Position numbers and translations under genes: made by a program
Assembly (NCBI GenBank): GCA_041740975.1
Contig: JBGSKV010000091.1
Location: 1 to 47,184, forward strand
Direction of reading: 5' to 3'
DNA: 47,184 bases
From: JBGSKV01 sp041740975
Lineage (GTDB): Bacteria; Bdellovibrionota_B; Oligoflexia; Oligoflexales; JALZUQ01
In this document: positions 17,980-26,687 of the stretch, piece after piece
Numbering within the stretch: position 1 is the stretch's first letter
Layout of the letters: each line of letters opens with the position of its first letter
The notes under the pieces: model-generated
Databases searched by the model: none
What the model saw: only the letters and a program-made list of their open reading frames with translations
Told to the model about the DNA's origin: nothing

Positions 17980-18375
17980 TTAAAGAGGCTTTGAGGAAAC
18001 TTTATTATCGCCACCTTGAACCATCCAGATAGCCCACCCAATCAAAACGATTTGAATTGGTATTTTGGCCCACATGATCCAACTGGGAACAGGAAAACCC
18101 TCACCCGGAATATTACTCATGGCCATGTGTAAATTGGCCGGAAAAACTGCAGCAAACAAGACAAGGAGAACGATCGCCATCAAACGGCTGGTGGAAGGAA
18201 GAAGAAGGCCGATGCCACCAAGGATTTCGAAGATACCAGTCACCCAGATCATCATTCCGGGATACGGAATATAAGAAGGGACCACGCGGATAAACTCTTC
18301 GAATTCGAAAAAGTTTCCGAACCCCATGCCTATCAAATAAATTCCGAGAATATATTTAAAGACTGGATGAAACAT
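17980..18375 (-). CDS. DoxX-like family membrane protein
   Basis: 131 aa with four membrane helices. The segment IFEILGGIGLLLPSTSRL near residue 50 and the charged helix starts match the DoxX/DoxD-like family, small four-helix proteins of uncertain function, sometimes linked to thiol or oxidative-stress chemistry. It is a diverged paralogue of the next gene upstream: both share FEILGGIGLL, PANLHMAM/PANVYMAM and a similar length. The ATG has AGAAGG eight bases upstream. It is the last gene of a GFA-DoxX-DoxX unit on the minus strand and is followed by a terminator. Confidence 0.8.
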   Translation of the reverse strand: MFHPVFKYILGIYLIGMGFGNFFEFEEFIRVVPSYIPYPGMMIWVTGIFEILGGIGLLLPSTSRLMAIVLLVLFAAVFPANLHMAMSNIPGEGFPVPSWIMWAKIPIQIVLIGWAIWMVQGGDNKVSSKPL

Positions 18376-18491
18376 GCGATGGCCTTCTGGTTGTGATTTC
18401 TTCTTTCACGATTGTACCTGATTTCGATTATCAAGTCCTCAGTCCGAAAGGCCAACCATTTGAAAAGCCTTCTGGGCAGTCTTTACGACGG

Positions 18492-18875
18492 TTACTCGCG
18501 AGTGTACCACCAGGCCCAAAGGATTAATAATAACTGTGCAGGTAAACGCGCCCAAAGCACATAATTCGGAACGATTGTGTCGCCAAGTGGAATATTGTTC
18601 ATGGCCATGTAAACGTTGGCAGGCAGAACTGCGATGAACAACGCAATCAACCCCCACGCCGCCCAACGTGCAACTTTTGGGATTAGTAACCCTATGCCGC
18701 CGAGGATCTCGAAAAAGCCGCTGACATAAACCAAAAGGAGAGGATTGGGAAGATAGTCCGGGACGATTCGGACAAATGGTTCCGGCCACAGAAAATGACC
18801 CACACCTGCCGATATGACAAATGCGGCCAAAAGATATCGCAAAATTTCTTTAATTATTTTCTTCAAAAATGACAA
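18492..18875 (-). CDS. DoxX-like family membrane protein
   Basis: 127 aa with four membrane helices and the same GFFEILGGIGLLIP motif as its downstream paralogue. The first start is TTG at 18875, but its ribosome site AAGGGA would be only one base away. The TTG three codons later (18866) is ten bases from it and equally plausible. That ribosome site overlaps the stop of the GFA-type gene, so translation of the two is coupled. Tandem duplicated DoxX-like genes beside a zinc-binding GFA protein suggest a small stress or detoxification unit, though the substrate is unknown. Confidence 0.8.
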   Translation of the reverse strand: MSFLKKIIKEILRYLLAAFVISAGVGHFLWPEPFVRIVPDYLPNPLLLVYVSGFFEILGGIGLLIPKVARWAAWGLIALFIAVLPANVYMAMNNIPLGDTIVPNYVLWARLPAQLLLILWAWWYTRE

Positions 18876-18881
18876 TTCCCT

Positions 18882-19229
18882 TCAAAAGCTTTTACCATCG
18901 ATTTTATTGGTTGGAACGCTATCTATATCGAAACCTTCTAGGCAGCGCACATTAAGTGCAATCATTTTGGTGCCATCTGGCATGGCGCCTTGCGCAAAGG
19001 AAGTCACTCCACAGGTTTTACAGAACAAATGATGAATTTGTTTTTTGTGAAACTGGTAGTTCGTCAAATTCGACTCTCCTTTGACTAGGTCAAAACTAGT
19101 CGCAGGGATAAATGTTAACAGTGTTCCCTTCCGATGGCACATGGAACAATTGCACGCATTTACATTTTCAATATTAGCATCCGCTTCGAACTGAACAGAC
19201 CCACAATGGCAGCTTCCGTTGAACTTCAT
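18882..19229 (-). CDS. GFA (CENP-V/formaldehyde-activating enzyme-like) zinc protein
   Basis: 115 aa, cytoplasmic. The cysteine pattern is complete for the GFA fold: CHCGS near the N-terminus, CNCSMC near 27-32 and CKTCG near 70-74, binding two zinc ions. Members include the glutathione-dependent formaldehyde-activating enzyme Gfa, but most are of unknown substrate, so the specific activity should not be assumed. It is the first gene of the unit with two DoxX-like genes, and its stop overlaps the ribosome site of the next. Confidence 0.85.
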   Translation of the reverse strand: MKFNGSCHCGSVQFEADANIENVNACNCSMCHRKGTLLTFIPATSFDLVKGESNLTNYQFHKKQIHHLFCKTCGVTSFAQGAMPDGTKMIALNVRCLEGFDIDSVPTNKIDGKSF

Positions 19230-19360
19230 TGAGTATCTCCATAAAAAAGAAAGTTATGATAATCTAACACCACTCAATTTAAGTTACAATTTCCAACATG
19301 TTTGACGTTTGATTCGCGCTACCTTTTACGGTAGGCTGGAACCAAATCACGGGAAACATC

Positions 19361-19705
19361 ATGACGCCAAGAAGTCACTTCTCAGCTAGCGATAACGATG
19401 TCTTTATGACTCGTAAAGGAAAAGCTTTTGTGGAAGGAAAAGTTCCATGCCAGTGGAAGCTATGTATTGCCGCCACAGATGAGGACTATCTTGTCGAACT
19501 GCTATTTACGATTTCGGAAAGAGAAGACTGCTACTTTGTTAAATACTCGCCGGCTGATTCCCCGAAATGCCGCGACGGCATGATGCTTGGCCGGATTTTT
19601 CTTACAACCAAAGAAGCTACAGGTAAACTGTGGGCAGAACTATATACTGACAGCAAGATCATGTGCAGTCTTCAGGACGATGACGCGACAGAACGTTTTC
19701 GCTAA
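19361..19705 (+). CDS. Small cytoplasmic hypothetical protein
   Basis: 114 aa, not recognised. The ATG has GGGA seven bases upstream. No signal peptide or membrane helix. The sequence alternates predicted strands with acidic loops and has four cysteines. It is encoded alone between a divergent and a convergent neighbour. Confidence 0.6.
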   Translation: MTPRSHFSASDNDVFMTRKGKAFVEGKVPCQWKLCIAATDEDYLVELLFTISEREDCYFVKYSPADSPKCRDGMMLGRIFLTTKEATGKLWAELYTDSKIMCSLQDDDATERFR

Positions 19706-19756
19706 GCTTTAAATTTGCACCAGCTCAAACGAGGAAGTGGCAAGCCGCCAACGTCT

Positions 19757-21007
19757 TTAGAAAGTTATAACTTCCACACAATACAATCGACGCATCTCAG
19801 TGCAGGCGCTGGTATCAGCGTGGATGGCCGTTGCAGTCGTGGAATCAGCAGCTCCATATCGGCCCGCTATCGCCATAGCATCGGACCAGTTATCGCAGTT
19901 ATCAAAGTTGCTCCAATCGGTGTCATTGATCCCTACCCATACCGATGCAGGCGCTGTGCCAATGGAACTTGAAAGTGGAAAAGTGAAAATGGCGGCGCCA
20001 TTTGTGGTGCCGATTGGCGTCACACCATTCGCTCGCGTATAAGCCGTCGAAGGGCTCAGTACCCAATCTGTAAGGGTGCTAGGAATCCTTGTATTATCGG
20101 CAATCAACGCAAAATAATTGCCAGTCGCGGGTTTATTGGCATCTGATGCACACTTGGCATCGGCCCCGGCCGCTCCACCTAAATTGCCATTATATGAAGT
20201 AGCTGTGACGAATATCCGCCGAATGTTTAACGTCAGACGACAAACTGGATTGTAGAGTGACATATTGTTAGCGGAATCTTTGACGAGAACAGCGTAGCAG
20301 TAAGAGGTATTGGGAGAAAGCCCTTCGTGGTTGATGGAAAGTGCGTTTGCAGTCCAGTCCTGAAGAAGGTTAGGCCCCGTGAATGCGTCAACCTTGGCGA
20401 TCGTATTGATAGGAGTTGTGGACGCACCTGGTACGTACACAAACTTGTAAGTAAGGTCTTCTGCGGGAGTAACAGTATCAGTGGCCGCGCCAACCGAGAT
20501 TGTCATTTCATCGCCTTCGACTGCCGTAAACACAATGCCAGTTCCGCGAACCGGACTAGTGCTATCTCCGGCCGTGGCTTGGCAATCGGTGGTATAGATT
20601 GACATGTTTCTGGCCCTGTCTCGAACGAGGACCGCGTAACAATAGTTCGTTGCCGGATCCAAACTATCATGGGTAAAATCGACTACGTTTGCAGTCCAGT
20701 TTTGGACGATACTTCCTTCTGTCGAAGCATTTGCTTTCGCGATCGTGTTGATATCGGATTCCGTCGCGGCATGGACAATTTTGTATTCGAGCTCAACCTG
20801 ATCCGTTCGATCATCCGTAGCTGCTCCGACTGAAATATTGATCTCTCGAAAAGTGATATCAGAAAACGAAATCGCCGCTCCAACAACGGGAGACTCACTA
20901 TCTTCTACGACCCCTCCTCCAGAACTTTTTGGAGACGATCCACAGGCCATGAAATGGAGTGCTATTGCAATGGATAGTAGGACCGATAATAGAAAGGATG
21001 GCTGCAC
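19757..21007 (-). CDS. Lipoprotein with two fibronectin-like repeats and a DUF1554 domain
   Basis: 416 aa from the GTG at 21005-21007, which has AAGGAG seven bases upstream. An in-frame TTG at 21049 would put 14 residues before the signal peptide. The lipobox is FMAC near residue 21, then a Ser/Gly linker. Two similar repeats of about 100 aa follow (about 35-140 and 140-245), each holding ISVGAAT, INTIAK, DWTAN/NWTAN and NYCYAVLV/SYCYAVLV. The C-terminus (about 250-416) starts RRIFVTATSYNGNLGG, contains WVGIND and ends in LYCVEV, as in DUF1554, a C-type-lectin-like module known from Leptospira lipoproteins. It should be surface-exposed and may bind a ligand; no partner gene is evident. Confidence 0.85.
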   Translation of the reverse strand: MQPSFLLSVLLSIAIALHFMACGSSPKSSGGGVVEDSESPVVGAAISFSDITFREINISVGAATDDRTDQVELEYKIVHAATESDINTIAKANASTEGSIVQNWTANVVDFTHDSLDPATNYCYAVLVRDRARNMSIYTTDCQATAGDSTSPVRGTGIVFTAVEGDEMTISVGAATDTVTPAEDLTYKFVYVPGASTTPINTIAKVDAFTGPNLLQDWTANALSINHEGLSPNTSYCYAVLVKDSANNMSLYNPVCRLTLNIRRIFVTATSYNGNLGGAAGADAKCASDANKPATGNYFALIADNTRIPSTLTDWVLSPSTAYTRANGVTPIGTTNGAAIFTFPLSSSIGTAPASVWVGINDTDWSNFDNCDNWSDAMAIAGRYGAADSTTATAIHADTSACTEMRRLYCVEVITF

Positions 21008-21113
21008 GGAAAACTCCTTCAGGTAACTCAACGTCGGTAACTCTGACAATCTACATATCAGTATAGTGTAGAAGAAGGGATTTAGTGTGTAAACTCACCG
21101 ATGCCGTGCATTG

Positions 21114-21145
21114 TGGAAAAGTTTCCATAAAGTGAATTTATGGAA
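21114..21145. repeat. Overlapping inverted repeats with mutually exclusive pairing
   Basis: TGGAAA (21114-21119) pairs with TTTCCA (21122-21127). TTCCATAAA (21123-21131) also pairs with TTTATGGAA (21137-21145) around a five-base loop, nine perfect pairs. The middle arm cannot do both. On the minus strand it follows the sensor kinase and precedes the DUF1554 gene. No strong T run follows, so a simple terminator is unlikely. Confidence 0.5.
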
Positions 21146-21151
21146 GTCTTG

Positions 21152-23530
21152 TTAGTCTATTAATGAGGAACTTTCAGGCATATCCTGGCTAGTACTATCA
21201 TTCTGGTGACCGGTCTGAATATTCTGAGGTGCAGCTGTTGCGGACGTACAAACGGTCAATCGAAAAAGGGAGCCACTGCCGGGCGTGCTGGATACCAACT
21301 CAATGGAACCCCCTAAGGCATGGGCCAGTTGACGAGTCAAATAAAGACCCAACCCCGCGCCAATTGATTTATGGGCGGTTGCATTCGCAATCTGAGAAAA
21401 AGGCAAAAAGAGTTTTGAAATATCGTCGCGAGCGATGCCGATGCCCTCGTCAGCCACTGTAACGACTAAATAATCATTTTCGTCCCGTGAAACGTTTGAA
21501 ACGTGAATCTTGATTTGGCCTACGTCACTGTACTTAATCGAATTATCAATGAGATTCATGAGTATTTGCTTTAATCGAAGCGGATCTGTAAATATAACTG
21601 CAGGAACTTGCGATTCTACCGTCATGCTAATAGTAATCTGCTTCCTATCAGCCTTAACCTTCAAACTGTTGAGAACCTCCTCCAGAACTTCACTAGTGCG
21701 GGTCATTTGCTTCCTGACTTGAAGTACGCCGGCCTCTATTTTTGACAGGTCCAGCAAGTCATTCACGAGGACCAATAGATTTTTAGCACTACGATCGATG
21801 ACATCAACACGCCCAGTCAAATGCTCTTGGGTCAATGTCTCAGTTGACAAAATTTCACGGTTCAGTATCTCTGCAAATCCTAAAATAGCCGTAAGGGGAG
21901 TCCGTAACTCATGCGCGACAGACGCTAGAAATTGCGACTTCGATTCATTTGCTACTTCCGCGCACTCTTTCATTTGTATGAGGTTTTTCTCATTTTTCAG
22001 CAAGCGCCTTTCCATGACCTTACGATCGTGAATGTCAATACAAGACGTAATGTACCCGATGAACTTTTGACTCAGATCAAATCTGGGAACGGACTGAGAA
22101 AAAATCCAGCGGTACTTTCCATCATAACGACGGATTCGGAATTCCAATGCGTACGCGGATTCCGTTTTTAAACTATTTTCAATGGAACTTATCACCTTTT
22201 TTCGATCACTAAAAAAAACCAGCTCTTCCCAACCGCAACCAATCAACTCATGTTCCTCGTAGCCAGAATATTTCAAAAGCGTAGCATTGATGTAGGAAAT
22301 ACGACCAAATTTGTCAGACACTCCGAGCATGACCGGAGCTTTATCAATAAGCTCGATAAACCGGGCCTCACTAAATGCAAGTATTTTCTGTATGCGACGC
22401 TTCTTCAAGGTGCTAAAGGTCACCCATATAGAAAGTCCAAGGATTAATATTGATAAAATAGCGACTGCGCTAAAAAGAAAATCTATCTCAGATTTATCGA
22501 CGTCCGGTGGATTAAGAAATTCTACATTTTTCGGAAGGTCATTTAACTTGATCTTGTGTTTGTCCAGCTGACTGTAGTCAATAATGAACTGCTTCGGGCT
22601 ATTCAGTCTAATTGGGTCTTTAATTTTGCCCGCTAGCAGGTCCATGGCCAAGTTTGCCGCGTTTCGCCCTTGCGTCATGCCTGACTTGACGACGCCTCCC
22701 AAAGCCCCTTCCGTTACAATATCCATTTGGGAAGAATAGATAGGAAAATTCGAAATCTCTTTGATGACGCCAACCGTACCACGTCTCCCCAGCCATTCCC
22801 TTGCAAGCTTGTCGCGTAAAACACTCGCCAAAATCACTGTACCTTGCGGCTGTTTTTCTAAAAAGTTCTTGAGGTTTTCTTCAGACTCGTCAGTTACGTG
22901 GGAATCCATCTCGATACCGTGTTTAGCGGCCATTTGCCGTATTCTCGGAATGGCATTGTCTAATGTATCGGAGCTCAACGGGTCGGCAATAAAGGCAGCA
23001 TGAGTGACATTTGGTTGAATTTTCTTTATCAAAGCGACGGTATTGATCCAGTGACTTGCCTCAAAGACACCAGAATATTCACCCCATTTTTCTTTATCGA
23101 ATGCGAGATCTTCAATACCGCAAAAAACAATGGGAGCACCTAAAAATATCGAATTCCTATTTTCATGCGCAAACTTTAGGGCGTTATAATCAGTAGTAAT
23201 AATGACGTCAAACTTAATATCTTGATATTTTTCTTTCAGTATCGCGACTATATGCGGAGCCATTGTGTCGTAGCGAAATCTTTTCGTATCCATATATTCG
23301 ACAAATAGAATCGATTTATTATCGAGCACGGAATAAATGCCGATCATTTCGTCTCGAGTCCATGAAAAGTCGGCGTGATACGAGTTCAGTACTAAGACTT
23401 TCGGTCCATACTTAGGCTTCCAAATCTGCGCGCTGGTGCTTTGCGCAAAACTATTTTGAGCACTAGCAGTCTCTACCAAACTCAAAAAGAGTAATATTCG
23501 GATTAGGTTTTTAAGAATCGAAGGCTTCAT
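21152..23530 (-). CDS. Sensor histidine kinase with ABC-substrate-binding sensor domain
   Basis: 792 aa from the ATG at 23530; 17 further residues are possible upstream. A signal peptide is followed by a periplasmic domain (about 35-330) beginning PKVLVLNSYHADFSWTRDE, typical of ABC_sub_bind sensors. A membrane helix near 350-372, a PAS domain (about 390-515), HisKA AHELRTP (His540) and an ATPase with NLIDNSIKYS, DEGIGI and GAGLGLYLT follow. There is no receiver and no adjacent response regulator, so it is an orphan kinase. Such sensors often bind small organic ligands directly or with a binding protein; the ligand is unknown. A Ser/Gln-rich tail ends the protein. Confidence 0.92.
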   Translation of the reverse strand: MKPSILKNLIRILLFLSLVETASAQNSFAQSTSAQIWKPKYGPKVLVLNSYHADFSWTRDEMIGIYSVLDNKSILFVEYMDTKRFRYDTMAPHIVAILKEKYQDIKFDVIITTDYNALKFAHENRNSIFLGAPIVFCGIEDLAFDKEKWGEYSGVFEASHWINTVALIKKIQPNVTHAAFIADPLSSDTLDNAIPRIRQMAAKHGIEMDSHVTDESEENLKNFLEKQPQGTVILASVLRDKLAREWLGRRGTVGVIKEISNFPIYSSQMDIVTEGALGGVVKSGMTQGRNAANLAMDLLAGKIKDPIRLNSPKQFIIDYSQLDKHKIKLNDLPKNVEFLNPPDVDKSEIDFLFSAVAILSILILGLSIWVTFSTLKKRRIQKILAFSEARFIELIDKAPVMLGVSDKFGRISYINATLLKYSGYEEHELIGCGWEELVFFSDRKKVISSIENSLKTESAYALEFRIRRYDGKYRWIFSQSVPRFDLSQKFIGYITSCIDIHDRKVMERRLLKNEKNLIQMKECAEVANESKSQFLASVAHELRTPLTAILGFAEILNREILSTETLTQEHLTGRVDVIDRSAKNLLVLVNDLLDLSKIEAGVLQVRKQMTRTSEVLEEVLNSLKVKADRKQITISMTVESQVPAVIFTDPLRLKQILMNLIDNSIKYSDVGQIKIHVSNVSRDENDYLVVTVADEGIGIARDDISKLFLPFSQIANATAHKSIGAGLGLYLTRQLAHALGGSIELVSSTPGSGSLFRLTVCTSATAAPQNIQTGHQNDSTSQDMPESSSLID

Positions 23531-23720
23531 GACGTCTAACCTGCGGGTGGTATTTGTAAATTTATTTGGGCTTAAAGACAAGAAAATTCATCTTTTCGAA
23601 ATACCTGAATTTACACGGTAATATAGGCTATGCATGAGATAAGCATGGAATGCGAAGGATGAGGAAGATTGAATTGGGGGGAATATGTTAGGTTCTATTC
23701 GCCTTCAACCTTACTTTTAA

Positions 23721-24623
23721 TTAATGCAAGCAATCTGGATTTCGGATCGGACTATTTGATCCAGCCAGACCAGAACTCATTCCACCGCCGATGTCGCCCC
23801 CTTGCTGAACGGCCGCTTGTATAAACGTTCGGACTGAGTCTGTTGTGACATCTGCATAATAACTTTGATCTAAAGCGGATGAGAAGGGACCTCCACCTGA
23901 CAAAACACCACCGAGTTTTCCACCAACAAACAAAGGACCGCCCGAATCACCAGGGGCAGTCGTTGAATTTCTGGCTAATTGAGATCCCACGGATTTTGGT
24001 GGACCGACTATAGACAGTCCAAATGGAACGATTCCCAAAGTATTATAGCCAAAACGTTTTGAATTGACGGGATCGGCTCTACGCGGATCAACAGCGTCAG
24101 CTCCGAATCCAACCAAAGTCACCTCTTCCATGGGAACACCCTTGCGGTCCAACAGTGGAGCCACGGCAGGTGCAACAGGAGTTCCAAAGATAAGAATGGC
24201 GATGTCATTACTTGCATATTCGGGTCGCCACCTATTCTGCGTCGATGCGCTCGGGTTCATACTTAGAATTTTGGTGGCAGGTACAAAAGTTGAAAGTGCC
24301 GCTCTTTCACTTTCTTGCGTAGGTGCGACTTCAGTTGCGCGAGACAACCCGATACTTGCCCCCCCCACACAATGCGCGGCCGTGAGAACCGTCCTTGTAC
24401 CAATAAATGTACCGGTACAAAGGCCCTTTATACCATTGGAAGAACTAAGAATTAGTAACAGAGTGACTTCTGGAAACGCGGCAGTCTTCTGACCATTCAC
24501 TATCTGAAAACAATTTGCGGTGCCAATGAGACCGTCATGTGGAAATTTTCGCCCGCTTTCGGATGTTTTACAACCCATGGAAACCATGCAGAGTAGAGTT
24601 GTAATCACGAATCGAATGTACAT
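23721..24623 (-). CDS. Trypsin-like serine protease, lipoprotein (S1)
   Basis: 300 aa. The signal peptide ends in a lipobox (VSMGC, Cys18), so it should be anchored to the outer membrane or exported. The triad of family S1 is complete: His84 in TAAHC, Asp140 in NDIAIL and Ser227 in GDSGGP. A glycine-rich tail of about 45 residues follows the catalytic domain. The activation-type sequence IVNGQ near residue 41 suggests maturation by cleavage. It stands alone. Trypsin-like proteases are common in predatory and host-associated bacteria, but the target is not known. Confidence 0.9.
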   Translation of the reverse strand: MYIRFVITTLLCMVSMGCKTSESGRKFPHDGLIGTANCFQIVNGQKTAAFPEVTLLLILSSSNGIKGLCTGTFIGTRTVLTAAHCVGGASIGLSRATEVAPTQESERAALSTFVPATKILSMNPSASTQNRWRPEYASNDIAILIFGTPVAPAVAPLLDRKGVPMEEVTLVGFGADAVDPRRADPVNSKRFGYNTLGIVPFGLSIVGPPKSVGSQLARNSTTAPGDSGGPLFVGGKLGGVLSGGGPFSSALDQSYYADVTTDSVRTFIQAAVQQGGDIGGGMSSGLAGSNSPIRNPDCLH

Positions 24624-24775
24624 GTACGTCTCTTCAAAATTGGGGTGGCCTACTCATTATAGGTATCAGATGAACTGAGTGCAAGCATTGAAAGGCAGCC
24701 AAGGGTGTGGTCATGCCTAACCAACCCTCAACTCTGACCCGCTGCCGAAAACTCAAAATTGAAAGTGTCTATAGT

Positions 24776-24800
24776 TATAGAATCTTTTACATATTCTATA
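24776..24800. promoter_or_regulatory. Perfect inverted repeat upstream of the PEGA gene (candidate operator)
   Basis: TATAGAAT (24776-24783) and its exact complement ATTCTATA (24793-24800) flank a nine-base spacer. The site ends 34 bases before the ATG at 24835, overlaps the promoter-sized region and has no T run, so it fits a dimeric repressor site better than a terminator. Confidence 0.45.
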
Positions 24801-24834
24801 AAAGTTATGTTGAAGATGGGAAAATCCGATAGGG

Positions 24835-26466
24835 ATGATAGCCCTGAGTTTTTTTGCAATGACTAGAGATGTTTATAAATTGCAAGGAGCAAGGCGTTTT
24901 CTGTCAAACTCTCCCCTTTCAATCGCCAAAAAAATGATAAACTTTTGCTTGTTGCGAAGCATTTGCAGATTTCTCTTTGCCGCAATTGCAACAATTCTAA
25001 TGTTCGATGTGGGAGCCATTGCAAACACGGTAGGCACCGTCGAAAAATCATATCTAAGATCGGACTATAAAGAGTGTGTTTCCCAGGCTCAAATCGCGGT
25101 GAAGAACAAACCCTCAATACCTGACGCTGCTAGAATCATGAAGTTCATGGGCATCTGTCATTTCATGCTGAAAAATAAAACTAGCGCTGCATCAGCGTTT
25201 CGAAGCGCGCTCAAACTTAATAATGAATTGAAACTGACAACAGACGAAGTTTTAGACCTTAAAGCTATTGACTTCTTCTACGAGCAGAAGACGTTTGTTC
25301 TAAGTCAGCTTTCACCCAATCGAGTGAAGAACTCAAGCGCATTTGCAGATTCAGCCTCTAAGACGACTCTTATCGTCAATAGCAACGTCAAAGGAAAGGT
25401 CTCCATTAATGGTATCTATGCAGGGCCAACGGGAAAAAAGATCGATGCCGACTCTGGACCACTGGAACTTACCCTTTATGCAGATGGATACCGAACGAAG
25501 AAATTGAATGTCAAAGTTGTCAAAAACAGGGAGAATCTGGTTTCTGTGCAGTTGACAAAATGGAAGCCCTCCTCGAGTTTGGCAGCAGGCAGTGCCCGAG
25601 GCATTGCGAACGGAAATAAACCGTCTAAGATGACCAATAAAAAGCGACCTCCTCCCGTTCCATCAGACGACTTGTTCAGTGAGGAACCGAGTTTGAAACC
25701 AGCTGTGAGTAGCCAACCTGACTTGATAAAGGAGTTTCAAAATGAAACCAGCGCAAACCTGACAAACTATCAACCCCAGGTCGTTTTCTTGCCGGCCCCT
25801 ATGACAGATCCACTTCCTCCAAGTTACAGTGAGAGTGGAGTGGACGATTTCGACCCAAAAAAGCTCGACGATCGACATCTTAAGCAGAAAAAAGGGAGCA
25901 TGCTGACATCTTTACTTCCTTTCGGAGCTGGTCAGTTCCAGAATAATGACGACTTGATCGGACTAGTATTTTTAGGCGCTGAGTCCGCGGCGCTTGGTTA
26001 CAGCATATGGAAATTGGTGGAATATTTTCAAGGGCGGGAAGAAGCTCAGGAAGAGATCAATAACATTGGCAGCAAAACACGTAATCAGCTTTCCATTGAT
26101 CATCCTCAGTACTCGGACGAGCAAATTGAATCAGAGGTTAGTGCCGCGCAGAAATATTATGCTTACGGTCCAAACGGTAAAAGTGGGATGCGTGCGAAAA
26201 TTGAGAAAGCGCATTTAAACGCCCAGTATGGATTGTATGCCTTTGGGGGACTTTGGGCGATCGGAGTGATACATGCAATGATGAACAACTCCCCCACTCT
26301 CTCTACTAAAATCCAACAAGGACAGCTAAAGAAGCCTAACATTGACAAGCCGGCATTTGCATGGACGCAGCATGATAGGGAAAATCTCCAAGTCGGTTTG
26401 GATATAAACATCGACTCTCAAACATGGTTACCAGGACTTGGCATTGGCCTGAATTTCCAGTTCTGA
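24835..26466 (+). CDS. PEGA domain envelope protein
   Basis: 543 aa from the first ATG. The second-half start at 24934 (MINFCLLR) would give a direct signal peptide and may be the real one; neither has a strong ribosome site. After the signal come a helical TPR-like region (about 70-140), a PEGA beta-domain (about 178-240, with GKVSINGIYAGPTG), a Pro/Ser-rich linker, and a C-terminal membrane-associated region with SLLPFGAGQFQN near 365 and two hydrophobic segments. The last motif is typical of outer-membrane-linked DUF5683-type modules. It probably sits in the envelope as a structural or scaffold protein. A specific role is not known. Confidence 0.75.
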   Translation: MIALSFFAMTRDVYKLQGARRFLSNSPLSIAKKMINFCLLRSICRFLFAAIATILMFDVGAIANTVGTVEKSYLRSDYKECVSQAQIAVKNKPSIPDAARIMKFMGICHFMLKNKTSAASAFRSALKLNNELKLTTDEVLDLKAIDFFYEQKTFVLSQLSPNRVKNSSAFADSASKTTLIVNSNVKGKVSINGIYAGPTGKKIDADSGPLELTLYADGYRTKKLNVKVVKNRENLVSVQLTKWKPSSSLAAGSARGIANGNKPSKMTNKKRPPPVPSDDLFSEEPSLKPAVSSQPDLIKEFQNETSANLTNYQPQVVFLPAPMTDPLPPSYSESGVDDFDPKKLDDRHLKQKKGSMLTSLLPFGAGQFQNNDDLIGLVFLGAESAALGYSIWKLVEYFQGREEAQEEINNIGSKTRNQLSIDHPQYSDEQIESEVSAAQKYYAYGPNGKSGMRAKIEKAHLNAQYGLYAFGGLWAIGVIHAMMNNSPTLSTKIQQGQLKKPNIDKPAFAWTQHDRENLQVGLDINIDSQTWLPGLGIGLNFQF

Positions 26467-26687
26467 AAAATCAGACGACAGCAGAAAAGCTTTCCGTATA
26501 CACCCCCTGGCACCTGCCGAATATTCTTTCACCGATATGGTCGATTTGGGCGCTAAACCAGTCTGCTAAATGACGCTTGCCGATTCAAACATATTGAAAT
26601 TACTGATTATTTCGCCAACCCTTCCTAGGGAGAAATATTCCTCAGAACTTGCTGACTACGGGCCGATATGGGTTTTTGAGGTTGAAT

